Program-made: the position numbers and the translations under genes | Source: Paraburkholderia sabiae | GTDB taxonomy: Bacteria; Pseudomonadota; Gammaproteobacteria; Burkholderiales; Burkholderiaceae | Assembly: GCF_030412785.1 (NCBI RefSeq) | Contig: NZ_CP125295.1 | Location: 1,054,001 to 1,118,000 of the forward strand | Direction: 5' to 3' | DNA: 64,000 nucleotides | Part shown: positions 37,049 through 45,693 of the stretch, in pieces | How positions within the stretch are numbered: the stretch's first letter is position 1 | Layout of the letters: every line of letters starts with the position of its first letter | The notes under the pieces: model-generated | What the model was told of the DNA's origin: nothing | The model's database searches: none | Seen by the model: only the letters and a program-made list of their open reading frames with translations

Positions 37049-38293
37049 ATGTCCTCGATGAACGATCTCGCCTCTCGCACCTTCACGCACCACGCCGCCC
37101 CCGGCGATGCCCGGCGCGCCGCGCTAGCTTGCATGGCGGCGCTGGCTGTCGCGCTCGGCGTCGGCCGGTTCGCCTTCACGCCGCTGCTGCCGTTGATGCT
37201 CCACGGCGGCGAACTCGACATCAAACACGGCGGCTGGCTCGCTTCGCTCAATTACGCGGGCTATTTTCTTGGCGCGATCGCCTGTGTCGCGCTGCGCATG
37301 GACGCCGCGCGCGTCGTGAAGACGGGCCTCGCGTTGACGGTGTTGCTAGTGCTCGCGATGGGCGTCACGCATCAGTTCTGGGTCTGGGCCGTGGTGCGCT
37401 TCGTCGCGGGCGCCGTCAGCGCGTGGACCTTCGTGTTCGCGTCGCAGTGGGGCTTGCGGCGGCTTGCCGAACTGGGGGCGAACGAGTGGGGCGGCGTGAT
37501 CTACACGGGCCCGGGCTTCGGCATTGCGGCGACGGGCCTGCTGGTCAGCGCGGCGGGCGGCCTCGGGGCGACGGCGGGCTGGATCGGCTTCGGGCTCGTG
37601 TCGGCCGTGCTCACGGCGCTGGTGTGGCGCACGTTCACGATCACCACATCGACTGCCAAAACAGGCGCAAGCGCGAACAAAGCGTCGCCGCAGATGCATG
37701 CGCAACACCATCACGCGCATCTGCATCGCGCGGATGCCTTCTGGCTGATCGTCCTCTACGGCGTGCCCGGCTTCGGATACATCATCACCGCGACGTTCCT
37801 GCCTGTCATCGCACGCGCCGCGTTGCCTGTGGGTTCGCCATGGCCCGATCTGTTCTGGCCGATGTTCGGCGGCGCGCTGGTGGCGGGGGCACTGACGGGC
37901 GCGCGTTTGCCGTCGCACTTGGACAACCGCACGCTGCTGGCCGGCTGCTATGTGTTGCAGGCATTGGGCATCATCGCGGGCATCGTGTCGCCGACGGCGG
38001 GCGGATTCGCAATCGGCAGCGCGCTGATCGGTTTGCCATTCACGGCGATCACGCTGTTCGCGATGCGCGAAGCGCGTCGCCTGCATGGCGACAACGCGGC
38101 GGGACTGATGGGTTACGCGACGGCGGCATACGGTCTCGGACAGATCGCCGGGCCGCTCGTCGCTGCGCCGATCGCCGCGCACAGCGGCTCGTTCACGCCC
38201 GCGTTGTGGCTCGCGGCTCTGGCGCTGGTGGCCGGCGCGGTGGGACTCGTCGCGGTGACGCTGATGCGGCCGGCGCCACGCGCCCAGGCGTAA
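37049..38293 (+). CDS. YbfB/YjiJ-type MFS transporter
   Basis: A 414-residue protein with about 12 membrane helices. The start of the transporter domain, ACMAALAVALGVGRFAFTPLLPLMLHGGELDI, is characteristic of the YbfB/YjiJ family of uncharacterised MFS exporters. A histidine-rich central loop (MHAQHHHAHLHRADAF, about 212-227) between helices 6 and 7 is unusual and could bind metal. An ATG at 37058 is an alternative start. It is divergent from the LysR gene, its probable regulator. Confidence 0.85.
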   Translation: MSSMNDLASRTFTHHAAPGDARRAALACMAALAVALGVGRFAFTPLLPLMLHGGELDIKHGGWLASLNYAGYFLGAIACVALRMDAARVVKTGLALTVLLVLAMGVTHQFWVWAVVRFVAGAVSAWTFVFASQWGLRRLAELGANEWGGVIYTGPGFGIAATGLLVSAAGGLGATAGWIGFGLVSAVLTALVWRTFTITTSTAKTGASANKASPQMHAQHHHAHLHRADAFWLIVLYGVPGFGYIITATFLPVIARAALPVGSPWPDLFWPMFGGALVAGALTGARLPSHLDNRTLLAGCYVLQALGIIAGIVSPTAGGFAIGSALIGLPFTAITLFAMREARRLHGDNAAGLMGYATAAYGLGQIAGPLVAAPIAAHSGSFTPALWLAALALVAGAVGLVAVTLMRPAPRAQA

Positions 38294-38489
38294 AGCAGCG
38301 CGCCGAATCGCGCGACGGAACCTTGCGCGCGAACGGACCCGCGGCGCTTCGCGTCACTCGCGCCGTATAGGCCATTCGGCCAATCCGCAGTCCGCCTTAA
38401 ATCTCCAGCAGCAAAATCAGAACCCTCGGCACTAAAATGTCCGCTTTCCGGTCATCTTCGCGTGCCCATCGCCGGGCGCGCCGCCTGCC

Positions 38490-39521
38490 ATGCAACATTT
38501 CGCGTCGGACAACTACGCCGGCATCTGCCCCGAGGCGCTCGATGCGCTGATCGCCGCCAACAACAGCGGCCACGAACCGGCCTATGGCGACGACTCGTGG
38601 ACGCAGCAGGTCTGCGACCGTCTGCGCAACCTGTTCCAGACCGACTGCGAAGTGTTCTTCGTGTTCAACGGCACCGCGGCGAACTCGCTGGCGCTTGCGT
38701 CGCTGTGCCAGTCGTATCACTCGGTGATCTGCCACGAACTCGCGCATATCGAAACGGACGAATGCGGCGGTCCCGAGTTCTTCTCGAACGGCTCGAAGCT
38801 GCTGACGGCGCCGGGCATCGGCGGCAAGCTCACGCCGGATGCGATCGAAGCCGTCGTTACGCGCCGCGCCGATATCCACTATCCGAAGCCCAAGGTCGTC
38901 ACGCTGACGCAATCCACTGAGGTGGGCACTGTCTACAGCGTCGAGGAGATCCGCGCGATCGCGGCCATCGCGAAGCGTCGTCATCTGAAGGTGCATATGG
39001 ACGGCGCGCGCTTCGCGAATGCAGTCGCCGCGCTCGACGTGCATCCGTCGGAGATCACTTGGCGCGCGGGCGTCGACGTGCTGTGCTTTGGCGGCACGAA
39101 GAACGGTTTGCCCGTCGGTGAAGTGGTGGTGTTCTTCGACCGCGCGCTCGCCGACGACTTCGCGTATCGCCTGAAGCAGGCGGGACAGCTCGCGTCGAAG
39201 ATGCGCTTCATTTCCGCGCCGTGGCTCGGCTTGCTCGATAACGATGTGTGGCTGCGCAACGCGCGTCACGCGAACGCAATGGCGAAGCTGATGGAGTCGC
39301 GTCTCGCGGAGATTCCGGGCGTGAGCATCATGTTCCCGACCGAGTCGAATGCCGTGTTCGCGCAATTGCCGCCGCAGGTCGCGAAGGCGATGCGCACGCG
39401 CGGCTGGAAGTTCTACGAGTTCATCGGTGCGGGCGGCTGCCGGCTGATGTGTGCATGGGATACGCAGCCCGAAACGGTCGAGCGTTTCGTCGACGAAGTG
39501 CGTGCGCTGTGCGCCGCGTGA
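38490..39521 (+). CDS. ltaE: Low-specificity L-threonine aldolase
   Basis: A PLP enzyme splitting threonine into glycine and acetaldehyde. The 343-residue protein begins FASDNYAGICPEALDALIAAN, has FVFNGTAANSLALASL (PLP phosphate region), HELAHIETDECGGPE (stacking histidine), HMDGARFANA (Asp171) and the Schiff-base lysine in CFGGTKNGLPVGE (Lys204). Length and motifs fit the bacterial LtaE family. It is followed by a Nudix gene 42 nt downstream on the same strand. Confidence 0.92.
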   Translation: MQHFASDNYAGICPEALDALIAANNSGHEPAYGDDSWTQQVCDRLRNLFQTDCEVFFVFNGTAANSLALASLCQSYHSVICHELAHIETDECGGPEFFSNGSKLLTAPGIGGKLTPDAIEAVVTRRADIHYPKPKVVTLTQSTEVGTVYSVEEIRAIAAIAKRRHLKVHMDGARFANAVAALDVHPSEITWRAGVDVLCFGGTKNGLPVGEVVVFFDRALADDFAYRLKQAGQLASKMRFISAPWLGLLDNDVWLRNARHANAMAKLMESRLAEIPGVSIMFPTESNAVFAQLPPQVAKAMRTRGWKFYEFIGAGGCRLMCAWDTQPETVERFVDEVRALCAA

Positions 39522-39563
39522 GCATTGGCTAAACAGCCGCCACCGCCGACCGACTCTACGCCC

Positions 39564-40094
39564 ATGACCGAATACCGCTTCTGCCCGCGTTGCGCGACGC
39601 CGCTCGTCGAGCGCGCCGATCCCGAGCACGAAGGCGCACGCGTTCGTCAAAGCTGTCCCGACGAAACCTGCGGGTACGTGCACTGGAACAACCCGCTGCC
39701 CGTCGTCGCGGCTATCGTCGAGTACGACGGCAAGATCCTGCTCGCGCGCAACGCTGCATGGCCCGAAGCGATGTTCGCGCTGATCACCGGCTTCCTCGAA
39801 AACGGCGAGACGCCCGAACAGGGCATCGCGCGCGAAGTGCAGGAAGAAACGTCGCTCGTCGCGGATTCCGTTGAGCTGGTCGGCGTGTACGAATTCATCC
39901 GCAAGAACGAGCTGATCATCGCGTATCACGTGCGCGCGAGCGGCGAGATCGCGCTGTCGCCGGAGTTGCTCGAATACCGGCTGATCGATCCGCCGAAGCT
40001 GCGTCCGTGGCCCGTGGCAACGGGACTCGCGCTCGCCGACTGGATGCGTGCGCGCGGCTTGCCGTTCGAGTTCGTCGAGCGGCCGGGGCAGTAA
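39564..40094 (+). CDS. Nudix hydrolase with zinc ribbon (NudC-like)
   Basis: A 176-residue protein. An N-terminal zinc ribbon, CPRC (7-10) and CPDETC (31-36), is joined to a Nudix domain with GFLENGETPEQGIAREVQEET (76-96). This combination resembles the second half of NADH pyrophosphatases, but the protein is shorter and lacks the extra NudC N-terminal domain and the SQPWPFPxS motif, so its substrate is uncertain. The ATG at 39564 precedes the zinc ribbon directly. It is probably co-transcribed with ltaE. Confidence 0.86.
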   Translation: MTEYRFCPRCATPLVERADPEHEGARVRQSCPDETCGYVHWNNPLPVVAAIVEYDGKILLARNAAWPEAMFALITGFLENGETPEQGIAREVQEETSLVADSVELVGVYEFIRKNELIIAYHVRASGEIALSPELLEYRLIDPPKLRPWPVATGLALADWMRARGLPFEFVERPGQ

Positions 40095-40161
40095 GCAGTA
40101 TTGCGCTGTACACCGCAGTGGTCTCAGTCGTCACACACCGATAACCAGGAGACGCATCGAC

Positions 40162-41310
40162 ATGGCCTACATCTACTATCTGACGCACATTCATCTCGGT
40201 TACGACGCGCTCGCGCAGTTGCCCGCCGAATGCGAGCGCGCGGGCATCAGGCGGCCGCTCGTGGTGACGGACAAGGGCGTGATGGCGGCGGGCGTCGCGC
40301 AACAGGCGATCGATGCGTTGAAGATTCCCGGTGCGCCCGTCTTCGACGACACGCCGTCGAACCCGACGGAAGCAATGGTCATGTCGGCCGTGCAGCGTTA
40401 CCGCGACGAAGGCTGCGACGGGCTGTTGGCGATCGGCGGCGGCTCGTCGATCGATCTCGCCAAAGGCGTCGCGATCATGGCCACGCATCCGGGCGCGCTG
40501 ACGGACTACGCGACCATCGAAGGCGGCAGCGGCAAGATCACCGACAAGGCCGCGCCGCTGATCGCGATTCCGACCACGGCGGGCACGGGCAGCGAAGTGG
40601 CGCGCGGCGCGATCGTGATTCTGAACGACGGCCGTAAGCTCGGTTTTCACTCGTGGCATCTGCTGCCAAAGGCTGCGATCTGCGATCCCGGTCTCACGCT
40701 GGGTCTGCCGCCGATGCTGACGGCCGCAACCGGCATGGACGCGATCGCGCATTGCATCGAAACGTTTCTCGCGCCGTCGTTCAATCCGCCCGCCGACGGC
40801 ATCGCGCTCGACGGGCTGGAGCGCGCCTGGGCGAACATCGAACTGGCGACGCACGACGGCCAGCATCGCGACGCGCGCCTCAACATGATGAGCGCATCGA
40901 TGCAAGGCGCGATGGCGTTCCAGAAAGGGCTCGGCTGCGTGCATTCGCTGTCGCATCCGCTCGGCGGCGTGCCCGTCAACGGGCGCACGTCGCTGCATCA
41001 CGGCACGTTGAACGCCGTCGTGCTGCCTGCCGTGCTGCGTTTCAACGAGAGCGCGGAAACGGTCGTCGCGAATCGCCGCTATGCGCGCATGCGTCGCGTG
41101 ATGAATCTGCCCGACAATGCCGATCTCGCGCAGGCGCTGCACGACATGACGGCGCGCCTCGGCCTGCCGACGGGTCTGCGGCAAATGGGCGTCGACGAAA
41201 GTGCGTTCGACAAGGTGATCAAGGGCGCGCTTGCCGATCATTGCCACAAGACGAACCCGCGCGAAGCGACGGCCGACGATTACCGGCGCATGCTTCAGGA
41301 GTCGATGTAG
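40162..41310 (+). CDS. Iron-containing alcohol dehydrogenase
   Basis: A 382-residue group III dehydrogenase. The NAD(P)-binding motif is GGGSSIDLAKG (about 93-103), followed by PTTAGTGSEVA. The metal-binding residues come from ICDPGL, GMDAIAHCIETF, HSLSHPLGG and HHGTLNAV, so all expected histidines are present. A ribosome site (CAGGAGA, about 9 nt upstream) supports the ATG. It begins a run of same-strand genes with a thioesterase and a livHMGF-type transporter, suggesting a catabolic operon for an unidentified alcohol or aldehyde. Confidence 0.9.
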   Translation: MAYIYYLTHIHLGYDALAQLPAECERAGIRRPLVVTDKGVMAAGVAQQAIDALKIPGAPVFDDTPSNPTEAMVMSAVQRYRDEGCDGLLAIGGGSSIDLAKGVAIMATHPGALTDYATIEGGSGKITDKAAPLIAIPTTAGTGSEVARGAIVILNDGRKLGFHSWHLLPKAAICDPGLTLGLPPMLTAATGMDAIAHCIETFLAPSFNPPADGIALDGLERAWANIELATHDGQHRDARLNMMSASMQGAMAFQKGLGCVHSLSHPLGGVPVNGRTSLHHGTLNAVVLPAVLRFNESAETVVANRRYARMRRVMNLPDNADLAQALHDMTARLGLPTGLRQMGVDESAFDKVIKGALADHCHKTNPREATADDYRRMLQESM

Positions 41311-41344
41311 GCGCACAAGGCTCATTCAATCAACCGAACACGAC

Positions 41345-41803
41345 ATGAACAAACCCGCAATCGCGCCGCGCACGGCCTATCCGCACTTTCTCGCCATCGG
41401 TACGCGCTGGATGGACAACGACATATACGGCCATGTGAACAACGTCGTCTATTACAGCTACTTCGATACGGTCGTGAACGAGTACCTGATTCGCACCGGC
41501 GCGCTCGATATCGAGCACAGCACGACGATCGGCCTCGTCGTCGAAACGCAGTGCAACTACTTCGCGCCGATCGTGTTTCCGGACCGTATCGATGCAGGCC
41601 TGCGTGTGGTGCGGCTCGGCACGTCGAGCGTGCGCTACAAAGTGGGCCTTTTCAGGGAAGGCGACGATCAGCCCGCCGCGCAAGGGCATTTCGTGCATGT
41701 CTACGTGGATCGCGAGACGCGCCGTCCGGTTGCGTTGCCCGATGCACTGCGCGCGGCGCTCGAGCCGCTCGTCGTGCAGAACGGGCAAACGGCGCAGGAC
41801 TGA
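41345..41803 (+). CDS. Hot-dog-fold acyl-CoA thioesterase (YbgC/FadM type)
   Basis: A 152-residue thioesterase. The motif RWMDNDIYGHVNNVVYYSYFD (21-41) carries the catalytic Asp and the HVNN signature of 4-hydroxybenzoyl-CoA thioesterase-like enzymes. It hydrolyses acyl-CoA or acyl-ACP in the cytoplasm. It lies 34 nt after the dehydrogenase and only 3 nt before the permease gene, so it belongs to the same transcript; this placement hints that the imported substrate is handled as a CoA ester. Confidence 0.88.
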   Translation: MNKPAIAPRTAYPHFLAIGTRWMDNDIYGHVNNVVYYSYFDTVVNEYLIRTGALDIEHSTTIGLVVETQCNYFAPIVFPDRIDAGLRVVRLGTSSVRYKVGLFREGDDQPAAQGHFVHVYVDRETRRPVALPDALRAALEPLVVQNGQTAQD

Positions 41804-41806
41804 CGC

Positions 41807-42745
41807 GTGCAGTCGTTCGTCATCGATGCGCTGAACGGTGTGAGCTACGGCTTGCTGCTGTTCATGCTGTCGGCGGGATTGACGCTGATTTTCAGCATGC
41901 TCGGCGTGCTGAACTTCGCGCACGCGAGCTTCTACATGCTCGGCGCGTATGTCGGGTTTTCGGTGGCGGCGCGCGCGGGGTTCTGGTGGGCGCTCCTGAT
42001 CGCGCCGCTCGTCGTCGGGCTGATGGGCGCGGCGCTCGAACGATGGTTGTTGCGGCGCGTGCGTCCGCACGGGCATCTGGCGGAACTGCTGCTGACGTTC
42101 GGCGCGGCTTATCTGATCGGCGAAGGCGTCAAGCTCGTGTGGGGTTTGCAGGCGCTCAGCGTGAGCGTGCCGCCGGCGCTCGATGGTCCCTTGTTCGATG
42201 TCTACGGCCTCGCGTTTTCGCGTTATCGGGCGTTCATGATGGCCGTCGCGCTCGCGATGCTGGTCGTGCTGTTTGCTGTGCTGCGCGTGTCGAAAGCAGG
42301 GTTGATCGTGCGGGCCGCGCTCACGCATCCGCAAGCCGTCGAAGCGCTCGGTCACGACGTGCCGCGCGTGTTCACGGGCGTGTTCGCGGCGGGCACGGCG
42401 CTCGCCGCGTTGGCGGGCGTGATCGGCGCGCCGCTCTTCGTGGTCGAACCGGCGATGGCCGAATCGGTGGGATCGATCGTGTTCGTCGTGGTCGTGATCG
42501 GCGGATTGGGGTCGCTGGGCGGCGCGCTCGTGGCGTCGCTCGTGATCGGCTGTCTGCAGACCTTCGCGGTATCGACGGACCTTCCGCTCGGCGAGTTGTT
42601 CGGCGATCTGGACCATACGCTGCCCGCCGCGTGGAGCGCGTTGACGCTCGCGCAACTCGCACCGCTCGTGCCATATGTGCTGCTCGTCGCGATGCTCGCC
42701 GTGCGTTCGCGCGGCTTCTTCGGACAACGCGACGACGATGCGTGA
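41807..42745 (+). CDS. Branched-chain-type ABC transporter permease (LivH)
   Basis: A 312-residue inner-membrane permease with eight or more helices. It begins NGVSYGLLLFMLSAGLTLIFSMLGVLNFAHASFYMLGAY (10-48), the hallmark LivH N-terminus, and contains the cytoplasmic loop TGVFAAGTALAALAGVIGAPL. The start is a GTG at 41807, 3 nt after the thioesterase stop. It ends 8 nt inside the next permease gene. The family carries branched-chain amino acids, amides, urea and aromatic acids. Confidence 0.9.
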   Translation: MQSFVIDALNGVSYGLLLFMLSAGLTLIFSMLGVLNFAHASFYMLGAYVGFSVAARAGFWWALLIAPLVVGLMGAALERWLLRRVRPHGHLAELLLTFGAAYLIGEGVKLVWGLQALSVSVPPALDGPLFDVYGLAFSRYRAFMMAVALAMLVVLFAVLRVSKAGLIVRAALTHPQAVEALGHDVPRVFTGVFAAGTALAALAGVIGAPLFVVEPAMAESVGSIVFVVVVIGGLGSLGGALVASLVIGCLQTFAVSTDLPLGELFGDLDHTLPAAWSALTLAQLAPLVPYVLLVAMLAVRSRGFFGQRDDDA

Positions 42746-43997
42746 CGAGTTCAACGTACACGACGCGCGGCCCGTTTCGCTACGCGCGCAGCAAGGTCGC
42801 GCCGCACTGCCGTGGATCGCGCTTGCGCTGCTGCTCGTCGTGCCGCCTTGCGTGTCGTCGCAAAGCTGGCTCGTCGCATGGCTCGCGCAGACGGCGGCGA
42901 TGATCGTGTTCGCGCTGTCGTACAACCTGCTGCTCGGCGGCGCGGGGCTGCTGTCGTTCGGACATGCGGCGTCGTCGGGGATCGGCGCGCTGATCGCGGC
43001 GCAGCTGTTCAATCGTTTCGGCCTGCCGTTGCCCTTGTTGCCGTTGATTGGCGGCATCGGCGGCGCGCTATTCGGCGCGTTGTACGGCCTCGTCGCGACG
43101 CGCCGCTCAGGCACCGCGTTCGCGATGATCACGCTCGGCATCGGCGAACTCGTCGCGGCGGCGGCGTGGACCTTGCCCGACTGGTTCGGCGGCGAAGCGG
43201 GCGTCGCGATCGACCGCACGGCGGGACTCGCCGTGCCCGGCTTCACGTTCGGCCCCGCGCGCGAGGCGTATGCGCTGATCGCGCTGTGGTGCGCGCTCGC
43301 CGTGCTCGCGATGTACGCGCTATCGCGCACGCCGTTCATGCGGCTCGCGCATGCCGTACGCGACAACCCGATGCGCGCGGCGGCTATCGGCTGCTATCCG
43401 CGCCGCGTGCGTTACGAGGTGGTCGTGTGGTCGTCGTTCTTTGCGGGCATCGCGGGCACGCTCGGGCTGATCAATGTCGAACTGGTGTTGACGGAAAGCG
43501 TCGGCATGCTGCGCTCGGGCTCGGTGCTGATCGCGACGGTGATCGGTGGCAGCGGCGTGTTTTTCGGGCCGGTCGTGGGCGCTGTCGTGCTGACGTTTTT
43601 CAGCGTCGTCGTGGCGAGCACGACGCGCGCGTGGCTGCTGTATCTCGGGCTTTTCTTCGTGACCGTGGTCGTGAGTTCGCCCGACGGTATCGCGGGATGG
43701 ATTCGGCGTCAGGCCGCGCGTTTCGCGCACGACGGCTGGCGCGTCTGTCTGCCGTGGCTCGCGTATCGCGTGATGAGCGTGTGCGCATGGACGCTTGCCG
43801 TTGTGCTCGGCGTGCAATGGGTCTACGCACAGCGTTTCGGCACGGAAGAGCGCGTGAGTGTCTTGTTGACGATGAATCCTGTCTGGCTCGTGGCGGCCGT
43901 GCTGTGTCTCGCCGGCATCGGCTGGCTGACGATGAACATCGCGGCACGGCGCGACCGTTTGCTTTCCGCTGAAGTCAACGCAGGAGCGCGACCATGA
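42738..43997 (+). CDS. Branched-chain-type ABC transporter permease (LivM) with C-terminal extension
   Basis: A 419-residue permease. The core (about 25-320) has FALSYNLLLGGAGLLSFGHAASSGIGAL, typical of LivM, and the coupling loop RDNPMRAAAIGCYPRRVRYEVVVWSSFFAGIAGTL. After the usual end it continues for about 100 residues with two more predicted helices (LAYRVMSVCAWTLAVVLGVQWV and NPVWLVAAVLCLAGIGWLTM), an unusual tail. Its start overlaps livH by 8 nt and its stop overlaps the ATPase gene (ATGA). Confidence 0.9.
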   Translation: MRDEFNVHDARPVSLRAQQGRAALPWIALALLLVVPPCVSSQSWLVAWLAQTAAMIVFALSYNLLLGGAGLLSFGHAASSGIGALIAAQLFNRFGLPLPLLPLIGGIGGALFGALYGLVATRRSGTAFAMITLGIGELVAAAAWTLPDWFGGEAGVAIDRTAGLAVPGFTFGPAREAYALIALWCALAVLAMYALSRTPFMRLAHAVRDNPMRAAAIGCYPRRVRYEVVVWSSFFAGIAGTLGLINVELVLTESVGMLRSGSVLIATVIGGSGVFFGPVVGAVVLTFFSVVVASTTRAWLLYLGLFFVTVVVSSPDGIAGWIRRQAARFAHDGWRVCLPWLAYRVMSVCAWTLAVVLGVQWVYAQRFGTEERVSVLLTMNPVWLVAAVLCLAGIGWLTMNIAARRDRLLSAEVNAGARP

Positions 43998-44764
43998 TCC
44001 CGGCTATCGCGGTGCGGCGTCTCGACAAGCGCTTCGGCGCGACGCGCGTGTTGCGCGGCGTCGATCTGCTCGTCGAGCCGCACGAACGTCACGCGCTGAT
44101 CGGCCCGAACGGCGCGGGCAAATCGACGCTCTTCAATCTGATCGCGGGCGCGGCGCGGCCGAGCGCGGGGCGCATCGAACTGTATGGCGCCGATATCACG
44201 CGGCTCGCGCCCGCTGCGATCTGTCGACGCGGACTCGCGCGCAGTTTTCAGACGACACGTTGTTTCGCGAAGCTCAGCGTGTTCGACAACTTGCGTTGCG
44301 CCGCGCAGATCGCGAATCGCGATCGCATGCGATGGTGGCAGCGCTACACCACGACGCGCGAAGCCGACGAGGCCGCCGAAGCCGTGCTGGAATCGGTCGC
44401 GCTCGGCGAACGGCGCGATGCGATTGCGGGCACGCTGAGCTACGCGGAACAACGCGCGCTCGATCTGGGCCTTGCGCTGGCGAGCGGCGCACACACGCTG
44501 CTGCTCGACGAACCGACGGCAGGCATGAATCGCGCTGAAGCGGCGCGTGCCGTCGAACTGATTCGCAGCGCGACGGCGGGGCGCACGCTGCTGATGGTCG
44601 AGCACGATATGGACGTGGTGTTCGGTCTCGCGGACCGGATCAGCGTGCTGGTGCAAGGCGAGGTGATCGCGACGGGCACGCCCGACGCCATTCGCTCCGA
44701 TCCCGCCGTGCGCGCCGCGTATCTTGGCGACATCGACGATGTGACTCATGGAGCGGCGCGATGA
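43994..44764 (+). CDS. Branched-chain-type ABC transporter ATPase (LivG)
   Basis: A 256-residue ATPase with Walker A GPNGAGKST (about 35-43) and Q-loop FQTTRCF. The signature is weakened to LSYAEQRALDLGLALAS, as is normal in LivG where the site reads LSYGxQR. Walker B is LLLDEPTAGMN and the H-loop VEHDMDVVF. It is coupled by 4-nt overlaps to livM upstream and livF downstream. Confidence 0.92.
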   Translation: MIPAIAVRRLDKRFGATRVLRGVDLLVEPHERHALIGPNGAGKSTLFNLIAGAARPSAGRIELYGADITRLAPAAICRRGLARSFQTTRCFAKLSVFDNLRCAAQIANRDRMRWWQRYTTTREADEAAEAVLESVALGERRDAIAGTLSYAEQRALDLGLALASGAHTLLLDEPTAGMNRAEAARAVELIRSATAGRTLLMVEHDMDVVFGLADRISVLVQGEVIATGTPDAIRSDPAVRAAYLGDIDDVTHGAAR

Positions 44765-45474
44765 ACCCGCTACTGGAGATTCACGATCTTCGCGCGTGGT
44801 ACGGCGCGAGCCAGGCGCTGCATGGCGTGAGCCTGCAAATCGAAGCAGGCGAAGCGGTCGCGCTCGCGGGCCGCAATGGCTCCGGACGCTCGACGTTGGC
44901 GAAGGCGATCATGGGCATGTTGCGTACGCAGGGCGTGATGCGTTTCGCGGGAAGCTCGCTCGCCGGGCAACGCACTTTCGAAATCGCGCGTCTCGGCATC
45001 GGCTACGTGCCCGAACAACGCGACGTGTTTCCGACGCTGACAGTGCGCGAGAACCTGCTGCTCGGCATCAAACCGCGCGAGGGCAAGCGTGCCGCACGCT
45101 TCACACTCGACGATGCGCACAGGCTGTTCCCCGTGCTGCGCGAACGTGGGCGCACGAAAGCGGGCGCGTTGTCGGGCGGTGAGCAGCAGATGCTGTCGGT
45201 GGCACGCGCGCTGCTCGGCGATCCCGATCTCGTCGTGATCGACGAACCGACGGAAGGGCTCGCGGGTCAGGTCGTCGCGCAGCTTGCCGCGGCGCTGACG
45301 CTGTTGCGCGAGCGGGGCGTCGCGATGCTGCTGATCGAGCAAAGGCTCGTGATCGCGGATCGCCTTGCAAGCCGCATCGCCGTGATGGGACATGGCGAGA
45401 TCGTGTTCGACGACACGCTCGAAACGTTCCGTCGTCGGCCCGATGTGATGCAGGAATGGCTCGGCGTGGGCTGA
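44761..45474 (+). CDS. Branched-chain-type ABC transporter ATPase (LivF)
   Basis: A 237-residue second ATPase. Walker A is GRNGSGRST (39-47), where Arg replaces the invariant Lys of GxxGxGKS/T; then Q-loop VPEQRDVFPTLTVRENLLLG, signature LSGGEQQMLSVARALL, Walker B VVIDEPTEGLA and IEQRLVIADRLA. The loss of the Walker A lysine is notable because it normally contacts ATP phosphates. This is the last gene of the transporter; no periplasmic binding protein gene is adjacent. Confidence 0.9.
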   Translation: MNPLLEIHDLRAWYGASQALHGVSLQIEAGEAVALAGRNGSGRSTLAKAIMGMLRTQGVMRFAGSSLAGQRTFEIARLGIGYVPEQRDVFPTLTVRENLLLGIKPREGKRAARFTLDDAHRLFPVLRERGRTKAGALSGGEQQMLSVARALLGDPDLVVIDEPTEGLAGQVVAQLAAALTLLRERGVAMLLIEQRLVIADRLASRIAVMGHGEIVFDDTLETFRRRPDVMQEWLGVG

Positions 45475-45693
45475 GCTTGCGTCGCGTCACATCGGTTGGC
45501 TGTTTGAGCGAATCTCCCGTTATCGCGCGAAGCACCGTGCGATAAGCCTCTTCGACGCCTGTTTTCATCGAATCAAACGCGCTCGCGTTTGGTGAACGTC
45601 CTCCAGAAATCTTGTCGGCAGCGCGCGGACAAACCACGACAATCATCAGAAGCGCATGGCCCGTCATCGAACGAGCCGGCGAGAGGAGGAGAC

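Noticed and set aside
45475..45665. Minus-strand peptide beginning MTGHALLMIVVVCPRAADK between livF and the lipoprotein gene
   Set aside because: The start of the peptide looks protein-like, but the frame then runs as antisense into livF, has no clear ribosome site and matches no family I recognise. Possibly a gene remnant; not claimed.
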